This document shows positions 10,640-21,160 of a stretch of 64,000 bases of DNA, in pieces. How positions within the stretch are numbered: position 1 is the stretch's first letter; each line of letters begins with the position of its first letter. Origin of the DNA: Anadara kagoshimensis (lineage: Eukaryota > Mollusca > Bivalvia > Arcoida > Arcidae); the NCBI GenBank assembly GCA_021292105.1, contig CM037871.1, positions 14,952,460 through 15,016,459 of the forward strand. The letters are read 5' to 3'. Under the pieces are notes generated by a model. The model ran no database searches and was not told the origin of the DNA. It was given only the letters and a program-made list of their open reading frames with translations. Made by a program: the position numbers and the translations under genes.

Positions 10640-11015
10640 CAGCCTACTTTGTACAACGAAGTAGGCTGCTTGCAAACAAATTGTTGACTCAGGGATATTG
10701 CAAGCCAAGGCTTATCAAGGCCCTCAAAAAGTTTTATGGCCGTCATCACAGTATTGTTGATAAGTATGATGTCTCTGTGTCCAGGATTGCCGTGGAAATA
10801 TTTGACGTCTCATAGTTCCATGTTCCTTTCACACAATTTTGATTACACACGAAGCGGGTGTAGTTAGCTAAACAGGAGGTGCTTACCCTTCCGGATCACC
10901 CGGCCTCACTTCCCTGGTGAAAGTTCACGTGTCTAACCTAACTTGTCAGTTCAAAAGATTTTACTTTGCTTCTGGATTGTGATTCGGACATGGATTAGTA
11001 TGCTTGTTTTTGATT
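10640..11015 (+). pseudogene. Penelope-like retroelement, 3' end with RT C-terminus
   Basis: The plus-strand frame from about 10677 reads LLTQGYCKPRLIKALKKFYG, then RHHSIVDKYDVSVSRIA, and ends at a TAG near 10812. This matches the last part of the reverse-transcriptase protein seen more fully at 45870..46690. About 200 bases of noncoding tail follow, ending ggattgtgattcggacatgg and tatgcttgtttttgat. The copy is 5'-truncated, as for target-primed retroelements. The family assignment to Penelope-like elements is from motif memory. Confidence 0.6.
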
Positions 11016-11029
11016 AACGAAGTCGAGTC

Positions 11030-11265
11030 CAGGCTTGGCTGTTGATTGACCGAGATATGGAAAGTAATTAGCTGCCAAACAGCTACCGTCAGACAGATAG
11101 TAGCTGCCAAACACAATCGCGATATAGCTTAAAAGGAGCTAGGTTGAGATCTCGATTTGTCAGTAATTCCTTAGCTTGGGTTTTAACGTAAGACAGGCAT
11201 GTGCTGTATTGTCAGTTTCATAAGCTTAGTTTTAAACGTTCGACAGACCTGTGTAGTATCGTCAC
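11030..11265. mobile_element. MITE family 'ACAGACCTGTCGAAAG', degraded copy
   Basis: It has blocks tagctgccaaacagctacc and aaacgttcgacagacctgtg, typical of the family interior and right end. A near repeat of the right end suggests two overlapping copies. Confidence 0.45.
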
Positions 11266-11269
11266 ATTT

Positions 11270-12474
11270 CATTTTGTCCCCAAATTATCTTTATTTTTGA
11301 GAACTTCAGTTTACTCAGTGGTACACTCGTCTGATCAAGTTATCTTTTTAAACAGCAGAAATTTTTATCATGACTTCTTTGTAGGCCATTTACAGCAACA
11401 CAGGATCCTAGATGATGGTTTAGATGAGGCTTACTTTAAACTAGTCAGATTCCCTTGGTTATATAGGTTGCATTTTGAAGGGATTTGGGTTTAGTGTTAT
11501 AAAGGCAGACAAATTATTGTTTGCTTGCAGTACCGTAACTACCTATGAGACAACCGAGGCAGTTGCCTTGGTAAAAATTTAACCGAGTATTACCCGAACG
11601 TTACAATGATTATTAAGTTTTTAACTTGATAGCGACTTTGCCCGTTGGATCTTGCAGGTGCGAAGGATCCTTCTCAGCACTACACAGACTGAAAACAGTA
11701 TATGTCAGATAACAGACTGTCTGACCTCGGGATGATATATATCCACAGAGATGATGACGCTGGACAGATTAAACCAGCGTTTAAGGTTTTATTATTATTT
11801 TTTTTAATTAAAAATGTTTCCATTAAACTATCAATAAAATGCATTTAAAATGCACTGACCTAACCAAATTATATTTTTAATTAAAAACATTATTGTTTTC
11901 CTGTACATAGAGAAATTTTGCGAAAATTATTGAAATTTGATTAAGTTTATACACCAATTGGGCCTCATTCAAAGTTGCATCAGGGCATTTAGGGTCAGGT
12001 AGGTCATTGTTGTTCGGGTTTTTTGCAGGTATGATCATCATGAATATTCCAATTATGACATAACGTTTATTGTTGTTCCAAGTAAGAAGGCACAGAAGGG
12101 ATAATTTTGACATAGTCATATTTGTTGTTTTGTTAAAAAGTTAAAAAATTGCTCTAAATGTACAGAATTAAGTTCACTTTTTCATGAATGAAAAATATTG
12201 TTTTCCTATTAGGTCAGTATATTTTGTATTCGGTTTTCACATTTTTTTGTGACTTCGTTGGAAAATACGACTTTATTCTTGCATTTTCCATGTGCACTGA
12301 ATTTGTGGCAATACAGTAGACGTCTAAAAGCGATGAGCTGGTCCGGGAAATCCGACCAGGAACTGGCGTTCCAAGACTCTATCCCAGAGTGAGACTCGGG
12401 CATCTCTAAATGATTTAATGGTGTGACTGTCACATGAAACGTTTACGTTATTATTTGGTTACTAGCTGTATTAC
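11270..12474. other. Unassigned DNA
   Basis: Only short open frames in AT-rich sequence. No gene, repeat family or regulatory site recognised. Confidence 0.5.
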
Positions 12475-12890
12475 ATTACCACAGTATGTAAACTCCGGTG
12501 TACGTCTTTCGGAAGCTGGGATCGTCGAAGCGACCGTGTGATGTTGATAGTCTCAATGACTGAAGTTTAGAGGTATGTAAACGCTCAAAATTAAATTGTC
12601 AAGTCTTGGATACCACTTATAATTTTGGTTGCTGAAGTCAGCAACACTTAGACATAACAATTTGTCCGCAAATATCACCATATAATGTCAAAAAACACAA
12701 TTGATCATCGACAGCCAGGGAAAAATCATCAACCTCCTTGGCGTAAGATTGAATTTTACCTTAATTTAAAGCCAAACTTACCGTTTTATAAGGTAATTGG
12801 AACAAAGAAACATCAAAGAGTTTGAATACAAATCGCATATGCAAGATATACGTTTAAATATTTAACTACAACAAGTATTATTTTTTACCC

Positions 12891-12963
12891 GGTGTACGCT
12901 TAGCTGCAACTCTTGCAAAATCATAACAACCGCCTAGCTGGGATTTTAGTGTACATTAGCTGC
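12891..12963 (+). repeat. Left subterminal repeated motifs
   Basis: It holds ggtgtacgcttagctgc, cgcctagctgggatttta and gtgtacattagctgc. They are variants of one motif that also resembles the middle of the terminal repeat (gtgtacg and agctgggat). They are inverted relative to 15235..15308. Confidence 0.6.
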
Positions 12964-13094
12964 ATTTATGTGAACATCTCTTCATACATATATTTGTGTT
13001 TGGTATTGTTGTAAAACATTGTAAAATTAATTTTGTTCTCTGACAAAACGTTGCTTCGTGTTAACTTGTTTAAAGAATTGATTTTTCGTTGCAG

Positions 13095-13218
13095 ACATGG
13101 ACAGGGTTTTCAACTTGAAAGACAAGATGAAAGTTATTTTTATGAATCCCAGTATTTTTCTTGCGAAATATGCAATTTTTTTTCAAAATACAAATCCAAC
13201 TTGGACCACCATCTGTAG
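13095..13218 (+). CDS. Possible terminal exon encoding a C2H2 zinc finger
   Basis: A splice-acceptor-like tract (gatttttcgttgcag) ends at 13094. The frame that follows encodes GFQLERQDESYFYESQYF, then SCEICNFFSKYKSNLDHHL and a TAG at 13216. The last part fits a C2H2 finger: C-x2-C, then Leu at +10 and His at +13 after the second Cys. The second His that should follow is missing because the frame stops. An AATAAA at 13315..13320 could be the poly(A) signal. No upstream exon was found. It could be cargo of the surrounding transposon, a dead exon, or chance. Confidence 0.25.
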
Positions 13219-14784
13219 ATTCACAATAATTCAACAACCCAGCCATCTTATGTATATCAGTCGATTATCGTGTACATTATCGGAGTCAAAATCTAGTGAA
13301 TCAACTATTTAGTGAATAAACCTTTCATTGTATTTAAGTCATCTCCTCCAAAACTACCAGGCCAAATTTGATGAAACTTAATGACAATCATGCCTTGGTG
13401 AAGGGATTTCTGGTTTGCACAAATGAGGGAGTTATGTCCCCTTTGGGTCCTATAAGGGAAATAGTAAAATTCTTTTCCTCTAAAGATACAAGAGATCCAC
13501 GTGTAGCATACTTAGGACATGTAGTAATCGTAGCTGTAGGGCTCAAAATGGGGAAATGGCAAGGTTCTTGAAGGGGAAATTGCTAAACTACTATATTTGC
13601 CAGTGCATGATCTTGAAAACTATCAACTTTTTGTATAGGCATGTATATTAGAATATTGTAAGTATTAGCCATTTTGATGCATATTGGGAAATGAACGGCA
13701 ATGATCTCATTTGCATATCCGCCATGACAGTCCGCTATGAATAATGTCTTACATGAAGGGAAATAAAAGCGAAAGATAACAAGTTCTTTTTTTAAAAAAA
13801 AAGTCGATAACTGCGAACTTTCACTACACACATACATGATACCCGTAATGTTTATTTGTTAGTTTTATATCAAAATACAGGTTCCTCGGCGTGTTTAAAT
13901 TTCGAAGCGTAAAGTGTGGTTGTCCTCTATATTTTCTCTTACTAAGCCAAAAAGTTCATAAGTATTAATCTCGCCATTCTAAATACACAATCGGAAAACC
14001 AAAAGTGCCGAGGGTACATTCGATTCAATGATTTACAACCGTTCAAGATATGGAGTATTTGTTTCTGAACATTTATATGCTTGGTTCCCAGATAATTTGA
14101 AAATCTCGTATTTTCAGTAAATTCCACAAAGGGGGCTTGAACTTATTTTTAAAATTATAATAATAAATTCCCCTTTAAAATTTTGTGTTATTTTCTTTGT
14201 TTAGGGAGCATTTTCTTGTTACACCGTAATTAATGTCATTTAAAAAGGGGAGATAATTTTCATTATAGATAATCAGGGCCTTCGCGATTAAAAACGTCTG
14301 CTACGACGTCACAAAATATCTGTCTGGAAAACTCTAAACTTTTTGTATAAGTATGGCATTGGCGCTATCTACAATGATGAAGTTCATTGGATCAAAGGTC
14401 AAGGTCATAGATGTGTAAGAATACTGAAAGGGCTTAGTTTTTTGCCTTTGTACTTTTTAATAGCTGTATATACATTTATTGTAGCTAGACCTTAAATATT
14501 TAGAAGTATGCGGTAGCATTTTAGGATAAGTAATAATAAATTTGGAAATATCCTTATATTAGGTCCTATCTCTTGAAAACTAAAACAGTCCCTGTAATTT
14601 ATGTAATTGCCCATTGACTTTCTACACGAGATATGACATATCCTGAGGTGAGCGTTAAAGTCCTTGGTCCCCTGTTTATTTATCTATAATCGGTTATTTC
14701 ATTTTATTTTTGTCGATTGATTTAAAAAGAAAGGAATGATTTATAGGTTCTGCTACTACCAACAACACGCTCTTTTCAATATAT

Positions 14785-14960
14785 ACGATAGTTCAGTTGG
14801 TAATGCGATTGGTGTAGCAGTGGGTTCGGAATCCGGCCTGGGTCTGACCAAGTCTTAAAAATAGGTAGTAAATACTCCATGTACTCGGCATTTAGAAATG
14901 AAAGTCGCCGATTCCTTCGAAAAAAATACCTTAAAATCCGTTCCTTCATCTAATAGCAGG
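14785..14960 (+). repeat. tRNA-derived SINE copy
   Basis: It has A-box-like gttcagttggtaatgcg, B-box-like gggttcggaatccgg, then ggtctgaccaagtctt and the shared body ctcggcatttagaaatgaaa. It lies inside the 12480..15742 unit, so it is younger than it. Confidence 0.65.
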
Positions 14961-15234
14961 CGTGGCACCGTAAAGAACTCTACCTACACATTGTCCTTAG
15001 CGCACTGCAAAGGTCAAATTTGTATGGCTTCACATATAGCTGGCAACGTCTCCATATAAGTGAAATATTATTAACTTTTACGTAAAACCGTATCCAATCA
15101 ATCAATCTATTCATAAATAAAATGTATATTAAATGACACCATATCCTTAAGATTAGCATAAAGTTGTGAAGGGGTTTTCTCAACCGATTATATAAGAAAA
15201 ATGTGAAAAATAGCAATAAATTGTACAGTTTTCT

Positions 15235-15308
15235 GTACAGCTAGGCGTACACATTTTCCCACTAAAATCCCAGCTAGGCGTTCATGTTTTCATCAGCTAG
15301 GCGTACAC
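15235..15308 (-). repeat. Right subterminal repeated motifs
   Basis: It has three units: gtacagctaggcgtacac, ccagctaggcgttcat and cagctaggcgtacac. They are inverse to the left set at 12891..12963. They may be transposase binding sites; this is inference. Confidence 0.6.
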
Positions 15309-16406
15309 TATCTGGAATCACCAGCGTGAAATTAAATCAGAATTTCGTCTAAACTGTCACGTTTTGGGATAAAGGGATACGTCACCTTTGATCTTAACAC
15401 TTGGTTTCTTATATCAAATGCATTAAATGTGGTATTTATCATTTCTTTATGCTCGGAAAATATAATTTATTTGACTTCTTTGAAAATATCATTGATAAGT
15501 TGAATGATTAACAATAATTTTCTTCAAATTGAAACAATAAATGTTACCGACTGTATATAAAACTAACTTCGCTGTTACCCGCGAACAGTTTGAGTGTAAT
15601 TGTTGCAGTGAAAGTATACAAGAAAACTTACTAGCAGCCAATATACTGTCACAGGACGACAGTGGAACCATTACTGTTGGCTTTTTCTTCGCTTCGACGA
15701 TCCCAGCTTCCGGAAGACGTACACCAGAGTTTACATACTGTGATTACTATCTGATTTCGACATTTAGCACCTTTTCTTGTATAAATGTATCAAGTGATCA
15801 ACCCAGATATATTCTAAAAAATCCAGGTTGAATTATGGACCTATTTTTGTCCCGCCCACATACAATTTAAACTTTTAAACTATCTTCTAACCTGAATTAT
15901 GAGGTTTAGTGGTGTGGTTAAGCTAGTTTTCACACAAAACCGTCACACTTATTTTACAACAGCTTGTCTAGGTTTGAGCTTACTGTTTTATTATACCTTC
16001 CTTACATGTAAAAGATGTAAAACATTGATACTGTTGGTACTGTATGTCATTATATATATATATTTAATTCTTGCCTCGGTTCATTAAAGGGCCTAGTTAC
16101 GGTACTGGCTTGGTTATATGTAATGCATGCTTCATGACAACGTCTATATTTCTTATTGTTTTGTGTTGTTGCTATGGGCATGTTGCATTTTGGCATGCTT
16201 TATTCTATTTCAAAATAATTATTTCTTATAAGTCGGTTTTAAACTATTTTACTCAGTAGTATGTAAAAAATAAAAGCAAGCTTGATACTAAAGTAATAAA
16301 TACTGTCACTGATATTGTTTTTTTTTCTGGTTGTAACTTTTCTTCTCCTTTGTTTACCCCATCCTATCCAAATAAAGTTGTGTAATCATGTTATCTTCAC
16401 ACTTTG

Positions 16407-16616
16407 CGATTATCGGCCAATCATTCCAATATATAAGTTTTGTAATATCGGCCAATCATTCCAATGTAAGTTTTTGTAATATCGGCCAACCATTCCAATG
16501 TAAGTTTTTGTAATATCGGCCAATCATTCCAATGTAAGTTTTTGTAATATCGGCCAATCATTCCAATGTAAGTTTTTTAATATCGGCCAATCATTCCAAT
16601 GTAAGTTTTTGTAATG
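16407..16616. repeat. 35-base minisatellite, six units
   Basis: The unit is tatcggccaatcattccaat followed by gtaagtttttgtaa. The six copies are nearly identical. In duplication copy A the same segment is present only once or twice and diverged (7635..7760), so expansion followed the duplication. Each unit contains ggccaatca, a CCAAT-box match. Confidence 0.9.
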
Positions 16617-16647
16617 GTATCTACATATTATGCTTTTTTCAGCTCAA

Positions 16648-16836
16648 TTACTTTAAAGCTAAGTTGAATGTTACTGTCTGACCTATAAAGATTTGACGAG
16701 CCATACCAGCCATGTCACGGGTGACTATCATGCAAAGTTGGTAAAGATATTCTGAATATTTTTTTAAAGCGTTTAAACTGTCATCGTATCCTTTGATCAT
16801 TTTAGTCGACGTAGAAATACATTTCTCTGAACACAT
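16648..16836 (-). pseudogene. Exon-like open frame shared by both duplication copies (B)
   Basis: The 62-residue frame starts MCSEKCISTSTKMIKGYDD and contains KYSEYLYQLCMIVTRDMAG. It aligns with the frame at 7825..8010. The protein family is unknown to me. The C-terminal halves differ by small insertions, so at least one copy is frame-broken relative to the other. No clear splice partner was found. Confidence 0.3.
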
Positions 16837-16948
16837 TTGTTGGCTTCCAACGCAATGCTAAATGCTATGTTTTCGAACGTTATCTCTTATACACTTGACT
16901 TTTAATCTAAAATGCAATTTGATTTCAATGAATTCTTTTTATTTAATC

Positions 16949-17130
16949 ACAGTTCAACCTACCGTAAAGGCCACCTCTATATAAGGGTCACCTGCTTTTA
17001 AAGGCCAGTGAAATTTCATTCCAATTGTTTTTTATCCACGATATTTGAACCTATATATAAAGACCACTTGCCCATAAAGGCCACTTTAAATTGTTCCATT
17101 AGGTGGCCTTTATAAACAGGTTTGACTGTA
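16949..17130. mobile_element. Mariner-type MITE 'ACAGTCGAACCTGTCTATAAAG'
   Basis: Ends acagttcaacctaccgtaaa and taaacaggtttgactgta are inverse. The interior has repeated ataaaggccac blocks. Related copies are at 27088, 35292 and 51322. An ACAGT..ACTGT end is typical of Tc1/mariner MITEs. Confidence 0.6.
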
Positions 17131-17515
17131 TCCTTACACTTACATTGGCGTATCCATAATTAAGAATAACAAAGGCTATTAAAACTTAAACAAATACTCC
17201 AGGACGTATCACTAAAATTCCCCAAATAAGTGTTTTGATTTTTCATGGTTTCCGACTTGACTTTAAAGCCGGAATGAATGTTTCTAGGATACATCTAAAT
17301 GGACGCCACACAAGTAATATTAAAATTTTCAGCAATTCAACTAAAATGTTGACTACAGGCCTCAATGGATTCATTATCTTTGTTTGTCGTCTTGATCTGC
17401 AATACAAAATTAGAAGTTCAGAGAATTATATAATTTAAATAATGCAATATAACGCGTGTATACATACATATGTAACACATACATGTAAACGTCTAAAATT
17501 ATAAAGATAAGATAA

Positions 17516-17612
17516 GCACCCGGCCTCACTTCCTAGGTGAAAACCCACGTGGTCAGTTTCAAAGATTTTACTTTGCTTCTGGATTGTGATTCGGTCATGG
17601 ATAGTATGTTTA
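17516..17612 (+). repeat. Penelope-like retroelement tail (truncated)
   Basis: It contains cacccggcctcacttcc, actttgcttctggattgtga and tcggtcatgg, the shared 3' tail only. Confidence 0.7.
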
Positions 17613-17797
17613 TTTTATTTTTATGAGTTTTATTTTAATGTATATCATCATAAAATGTATATTTTAAAATGTTCTATAAAACTGTAAATTATTGACATTT
17701 ACCTACCATTAGTGTATATTTAAAGCAGGAAATATTTAATTAATGATTAGCGACATCTTGTAACACCTGTTACAGATTCATACAGTGGTTATATTAC

Positions 17798-18025
17798 AGG
17801 CCTGTCAAACGTTTAACACTTAGTTAACGAATTGGGTGTCAAATCGGCAGCTCACCTCGACCCAAACATGTAGTTTGTTGTATCTTGACAATACCTATCG
17901 ATAGATATTTCGTCACTTTTTTTGGCCACTGGCAGTCCGTATCTCGGACACCTGATAGCCGAGGTTCGACTCCTTTCCGTTGTGTTACTTAAGTGGTAAA
18001 CTTTCGACAGGACTATAATGTATAT
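17798..18025. mobile_element. MITE family 'ACAGACCTGTCGAAAG', copy
   Basis: Left end ggcctgtcaaacgtttaaca, right end gtggtaaactttcgacagga. The interior contains tatcttgacaatacctatcg and tcggcagctca, shared with other copies. Confidence 0.65.
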
Positions 18026-18403
18026 TTTTCAGTATTGATGACTTATATCGTCCTAGAAACATTAAAACCCATATATTATATTTCATATATAACTCTATTC
18101 AGGCCAAAATATAGTTATATATTAAATACTAGTACTTAATATAGTGTTTGATGTCTCAGCACTCCCATCAGCTTATATATTTGATATACAACTATTACTT
18201 TGCCTAAATAGAGAATCTTGTTTCCTCAGGATTTGGGAAATAGGGTCGGTCCTTTGAGTTAGTAATGTATTTGTATTTAATGCTGTTACTTATGCCTATT
18301 TATGTTTATATGTTCACAGTTTGTATGTTACTGTAATTTGAGCGATAGAACAATAAAGAAACTTGAAACTAATAAGATTAGCCACATATGCAGCAATCAC
18401 CAT

Positions 18404-18405
<2 letters not shown>

Positions 18406-18456
<51 letters not shown>
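18406..18456. repeat. (GA)n microsatellite
   Basis: Long uninterrupted GA run. Confidence 0.95.
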
Positions 18457-18460
<4 letters not shown>

Positions 18461-18461
18461 T

Positions 18462-19255
18462 GTGGACAGTGCTATAGTTAGTTAGGCCGTTGATAAATAG
18501 TACCTAAATCGTTGCTTTGATGCTATGTTATCCAGTGCACATCCAAAACATCTTAGAGGTTTAATTGCCAACGGTCTTTGTTTCTTGCAATATCTTATGT
18601 TTTCGATTGTCACGATATGATTTGTTTGCTTACAACTGCTGTGTTTTGCGTAAACATTGTAGCAATTTTATCGTTTATTTTCCCATAACGTCAGTTTGCA
18701 ATTTACGCGTGTTTTATTGTCCTTCACCATCTTATAAAACACAAAAAACTAAGGCAACCGCATATAATATTACGCACGTTAGCAGACAATGGCTTACGTC
18801 GAAGCTTGTCATCCCCGAATGACCAATACATTATGGATTCTGTTTGTTTTGCAAATAATTGCGCATTCTTGTATTGAATAAAAGAAACACAAACATACCG
18901 GTCAATGTTCAAATCACATGCACAAAGCAAAAGTGAAAAAGCAAAAACGTGCAATCAAAGTTGAACCCCCACCAATACACAAAACATAATAGAACATAAA
19001 CAAACCATTCAAATCATCATTATATAAAAACTACTGTAATTGTATTTAATTTCGCGGTATAGAATATATAAACATATCCGCGTAGTTAAATTTTCATGTT
19101 TTCAAATATGCTTTATAACATAATAAGTAAAATATAATTTTCGCTTTGTAATAATTGTTACGGAAAGAAATGATTGCGAAACAAGCGAAAACTAGTACAC
19201 AGCGAAAATAAATACGTTTATGGTATATGGTGACTCTTTGATGCTAATGTCCAAA
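18462..19255. other. Unassigned DNA with a short retroelement scrap
   Basis: Nothing gene-like. Around 18890..18960, acaaacataccggtcaatgt begins a worn copy of the retroelement tail in minus orientation. Confidence 0.4.
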
Positions 19256-19504
19256 CTTTTAATACTTGCCTATATCTTTATAGTGTGATGTCGTCTAGCC
19301 AAACCATCTGCTGTATGTATGGTTGTGTGTACAAGTTAGATATATGATCACGTATATTTAACAGATACATCATGTTAATGATCAATAAAGTGATGTATTA
19401 CTAATATTTTAATTTATCAATGTTCATATACACTGATGAAAATTTAATAGTGCAATTATGACCCTACAAATGTAGGGCTAAGCGAAGTGTCATAATACAG
19501 GAGG

Positions 19505-19700
19505 TTCAGTACAGACTTGTCGAAAGTTTAACACTGAAGTTAACGGAAAGGAGCGGAAACTCGGCTCTGAGTGTCCGAGATATGGATAGCCAGTGGTCAT
19601 TGAAATGTCAAGTTTTGAGGGTCATAAATGAGTTGTTAAATCAACACTAATCCGTTAGCTTGGTGTTAAACTTTGACAGGTCTGTTGTGTATGTTCATAG
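19505..19700. mobile_element. MITE family 'ACAGACCTGTCGAAAG', compact copy
   Basis: It starts cagtacagacttgtcgaaag with tttaacactgaagttaacg. It ends ccgttagcttggtgttaaac and tttgacaggtctg. About 30-35 base inverted ends make it a good reference copy. Confidence 0.75.
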
Positions 19701-19957
19701 CCAGTCACCTCATTGTGTATTGCCAGAACTGTCAAAAGTTTATCAAATGTGTTTATCTGTTTTTTCGAAAGTGTGGTATTTAACTTTTAATATGGCAGTT
19801 ATGGTCCACAAATATACGTGATACCGTTTTGTCATAATATGCAAGTTACATTATGTGTTCATAACCAGTGACGTTATCGTGTAGCTACAGTGCAGACCTG
19901 TCGAAATTTCAACAACTATTTTATTTATTATTCCATATATAAAGTTATAAAATATGT

Positions 19958-20107
19958 AAGCTAAACAGAAGGCGCTTACCCTTCCAGAGTATATGGCCTC
20001 ACTTCCCTGGTAGAAGTTCACGTGTCTAACCTGACTTGTCAGTTCCAAAATTTTCCCTTTGCTTCTGGATTGTGATTTGGACATGGATTAGTATGTTCCT
20101 TTTTGAT
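19958..20107 (+). repeat. Penelope-like retroelement tail
   Basis: It runs from gctaaacagaaggcgcttac to ggacatggattagtatg and tttttgat. It follows a half MITE end at 19888..19920. Confidence 0.75.
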
Positions 20108-20142
20108 TATTTTATTTGTAATTATGTATAAGATATAACTAC

Positions 20143-20403
20143 TTATAGGGTATAGACAAACAACTTTGACCTGTCCGCTTGAACTTAAATATTTATGACG
20201 GACCAAGTACATCTATGTAAGGAACACAGGTGTTTATGTTGTACACATCATAAGATGCACTAACCTCGTGATGTAAACCTGTGTACTGTGTATGTATTAA
20301 CTTGAATATAACGTTACCCATGTATTGGGTGGACCCTCCAATATATGAATATTCCTAATAAAGATCAAACCGACAGGTCAATGTTGTTTGCCTATAGTCA
20401 TGG
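20143..20403. mobile_element. MITE family 'TAGGCAAACAACATTGACCTG', copy 1
   Basis: Left tatagacaaacaactttgac is inverse to the right gtcaatgttgtttgcctata; about 35 bases pair with mismatches. Copies 2 and 3 are at 22858 and 44185. Confidence 0.7.
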
Positions 20404-20592
20404 CTCTACAAATACGGACATCAAATTGTATCATAATAAAGGAAGTATAGTAAATTAATATTTTTATGTATTAATGCTTATATACAAATATGAAATATTG
20501 CATTTGATTTTAAATTCGTTAGCTATATATGTATATACACACAGTCAGTTATTAAATATTTAGAGATTATTAACTGACCATTTTAATATCAC

Positions 20593-21160
20593 ACCCCTTA
20601 TTAGCCAGAGGGCCGAAGGCCCGAGGGCTGATATCAGGACTCTCTGGCTGATTAAGGGTGTGATATCAAAATGGTAATATTAGAAACTTTTTATCATATG
20701 TTTCATTCAAAGAACTAAACAAACTATCAGATAATTGGCAAGATCGCAAGGTGAAATATCTTCTGGGTGTCGGAATTCTACACTGCACAGGAAGTCTGTG
20801 AGGATTTTTATGTCGCTAACTGTTTTTCTTAAAGTATTGGTATTTGTCATTGCGTGTACATTATTTTTTGTGTCAGTTTCTTTACCAAATCGATTGTCTA
20901 TTAAAGCATCTAACTCTAATATTCTGTTGGCAAGACTGCCCAACACACGTTCTCCTTGTTCCGACATAGACGACCGTCGTCCAAGCTCCGAAACAGCGCC
21001 CACCTCCTACGAATGTTGGCCGCTGTTCGGAGTTTGGACCGTCGTCGCTAATTTTCAAACCGGTAACGATAAAGGAATTGAATTCGGATTTTTTTTTCAT
21101 ATCAGCCCCGGTCACGTGACCGGGGCGTGATATAATCTGGTATCAGCCCTAGGGCTGATA
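20593..21160 (-). mobile_element. Crypton-like recombinase element fragment with palindromic flanks
   Basis: The coding fragment (20707..21003) is bordered on one side by an ~80-base hairpin (20593..20673: atatcacaccc...gggtgtgatat). On the other side are two short palindromes, gccccggtcacgtgaccggg (21106..21125) and atcagccctagggctgat. All of these have ATATCA-type edges. Whether the palindromes are element ends or separate insertions is unclear. Confidence 0.5.
20707..21003 (-). pseudogene. Crypton-type tyrosine recombinase, N-terminal fragment
   Basis: The 98-residue frame contains RILELDALIDNRFGKETDTK, then HAMTNTNTLRKTVSDIKIL and TDFLCSVEFRHPEDISPCDL, followed by ANYLI. From memory this is the N-terminal region of Crypton-derived proteins (KIAA1958/DUF3504-like). 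In that region a short DNA-binding-like helix domain precedes the tyrosine recombinase core. The core itself, with its catalytic Arg, His and Tyr, is absent downstream: the frame ends VCLVL and runs into noncoding DNA. So this is a truncated copy, or an exon whose partners lie elsewhere. Confidence 0.6.

Larger units (their letters stand above)
12480..15742. mobile_element. 3.3 kb DNA transposon-like unit, 54-base inverted ends starting CACAGTATG
   Basis: The first 54 bases (12480..12533) match the inverse of 15689..15742 with two mismatches. The ends start CACAGTATGTAAACTC. An exact 5-base direct repeat, attac, flanks it (12475..12479 and 15743..15747). Inside both ends lie repeated GTGTACGCCTAGCTG-type motifs in opposite orientation. 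A CAC start plus a 5-base duplication is the pattern of Transib/RAG-like elements, but no transposase is visible, so the class is inference. A zinc-finger-like exon and a SINE lie inside. Confidence 0.65.
16340..19498. repeat. Segmental duplication, copy B
   Basis: It has the same ordered blocks as 7620..9283, here spread out by extra insertions: a minisatellite, MITEs, a retroelement tail and a GA tract. The last shared block is at 19280..19480 (gatgtcgtctagccaaacc, ccctacaaatgtagg). Confidence 0.65.

Noticed and set aside
15541-15831. 96-residue plus-strand open frame with several cysteines
   Set aside because: It crosses the right end of the CACAGTATG element into flanking DNA and has no motif I recognise, so it is unlikely to be a gene.
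16407-16616. CRISPR-like array
   Set aside because: Units are continuous with no unique spacers and the host is eukaryotic; this is a minisatellite.
18565-18954. Overlapping open frames on both strands
   Set aside because: No motifs, no splice context; part lies in a worn retroelement tail.
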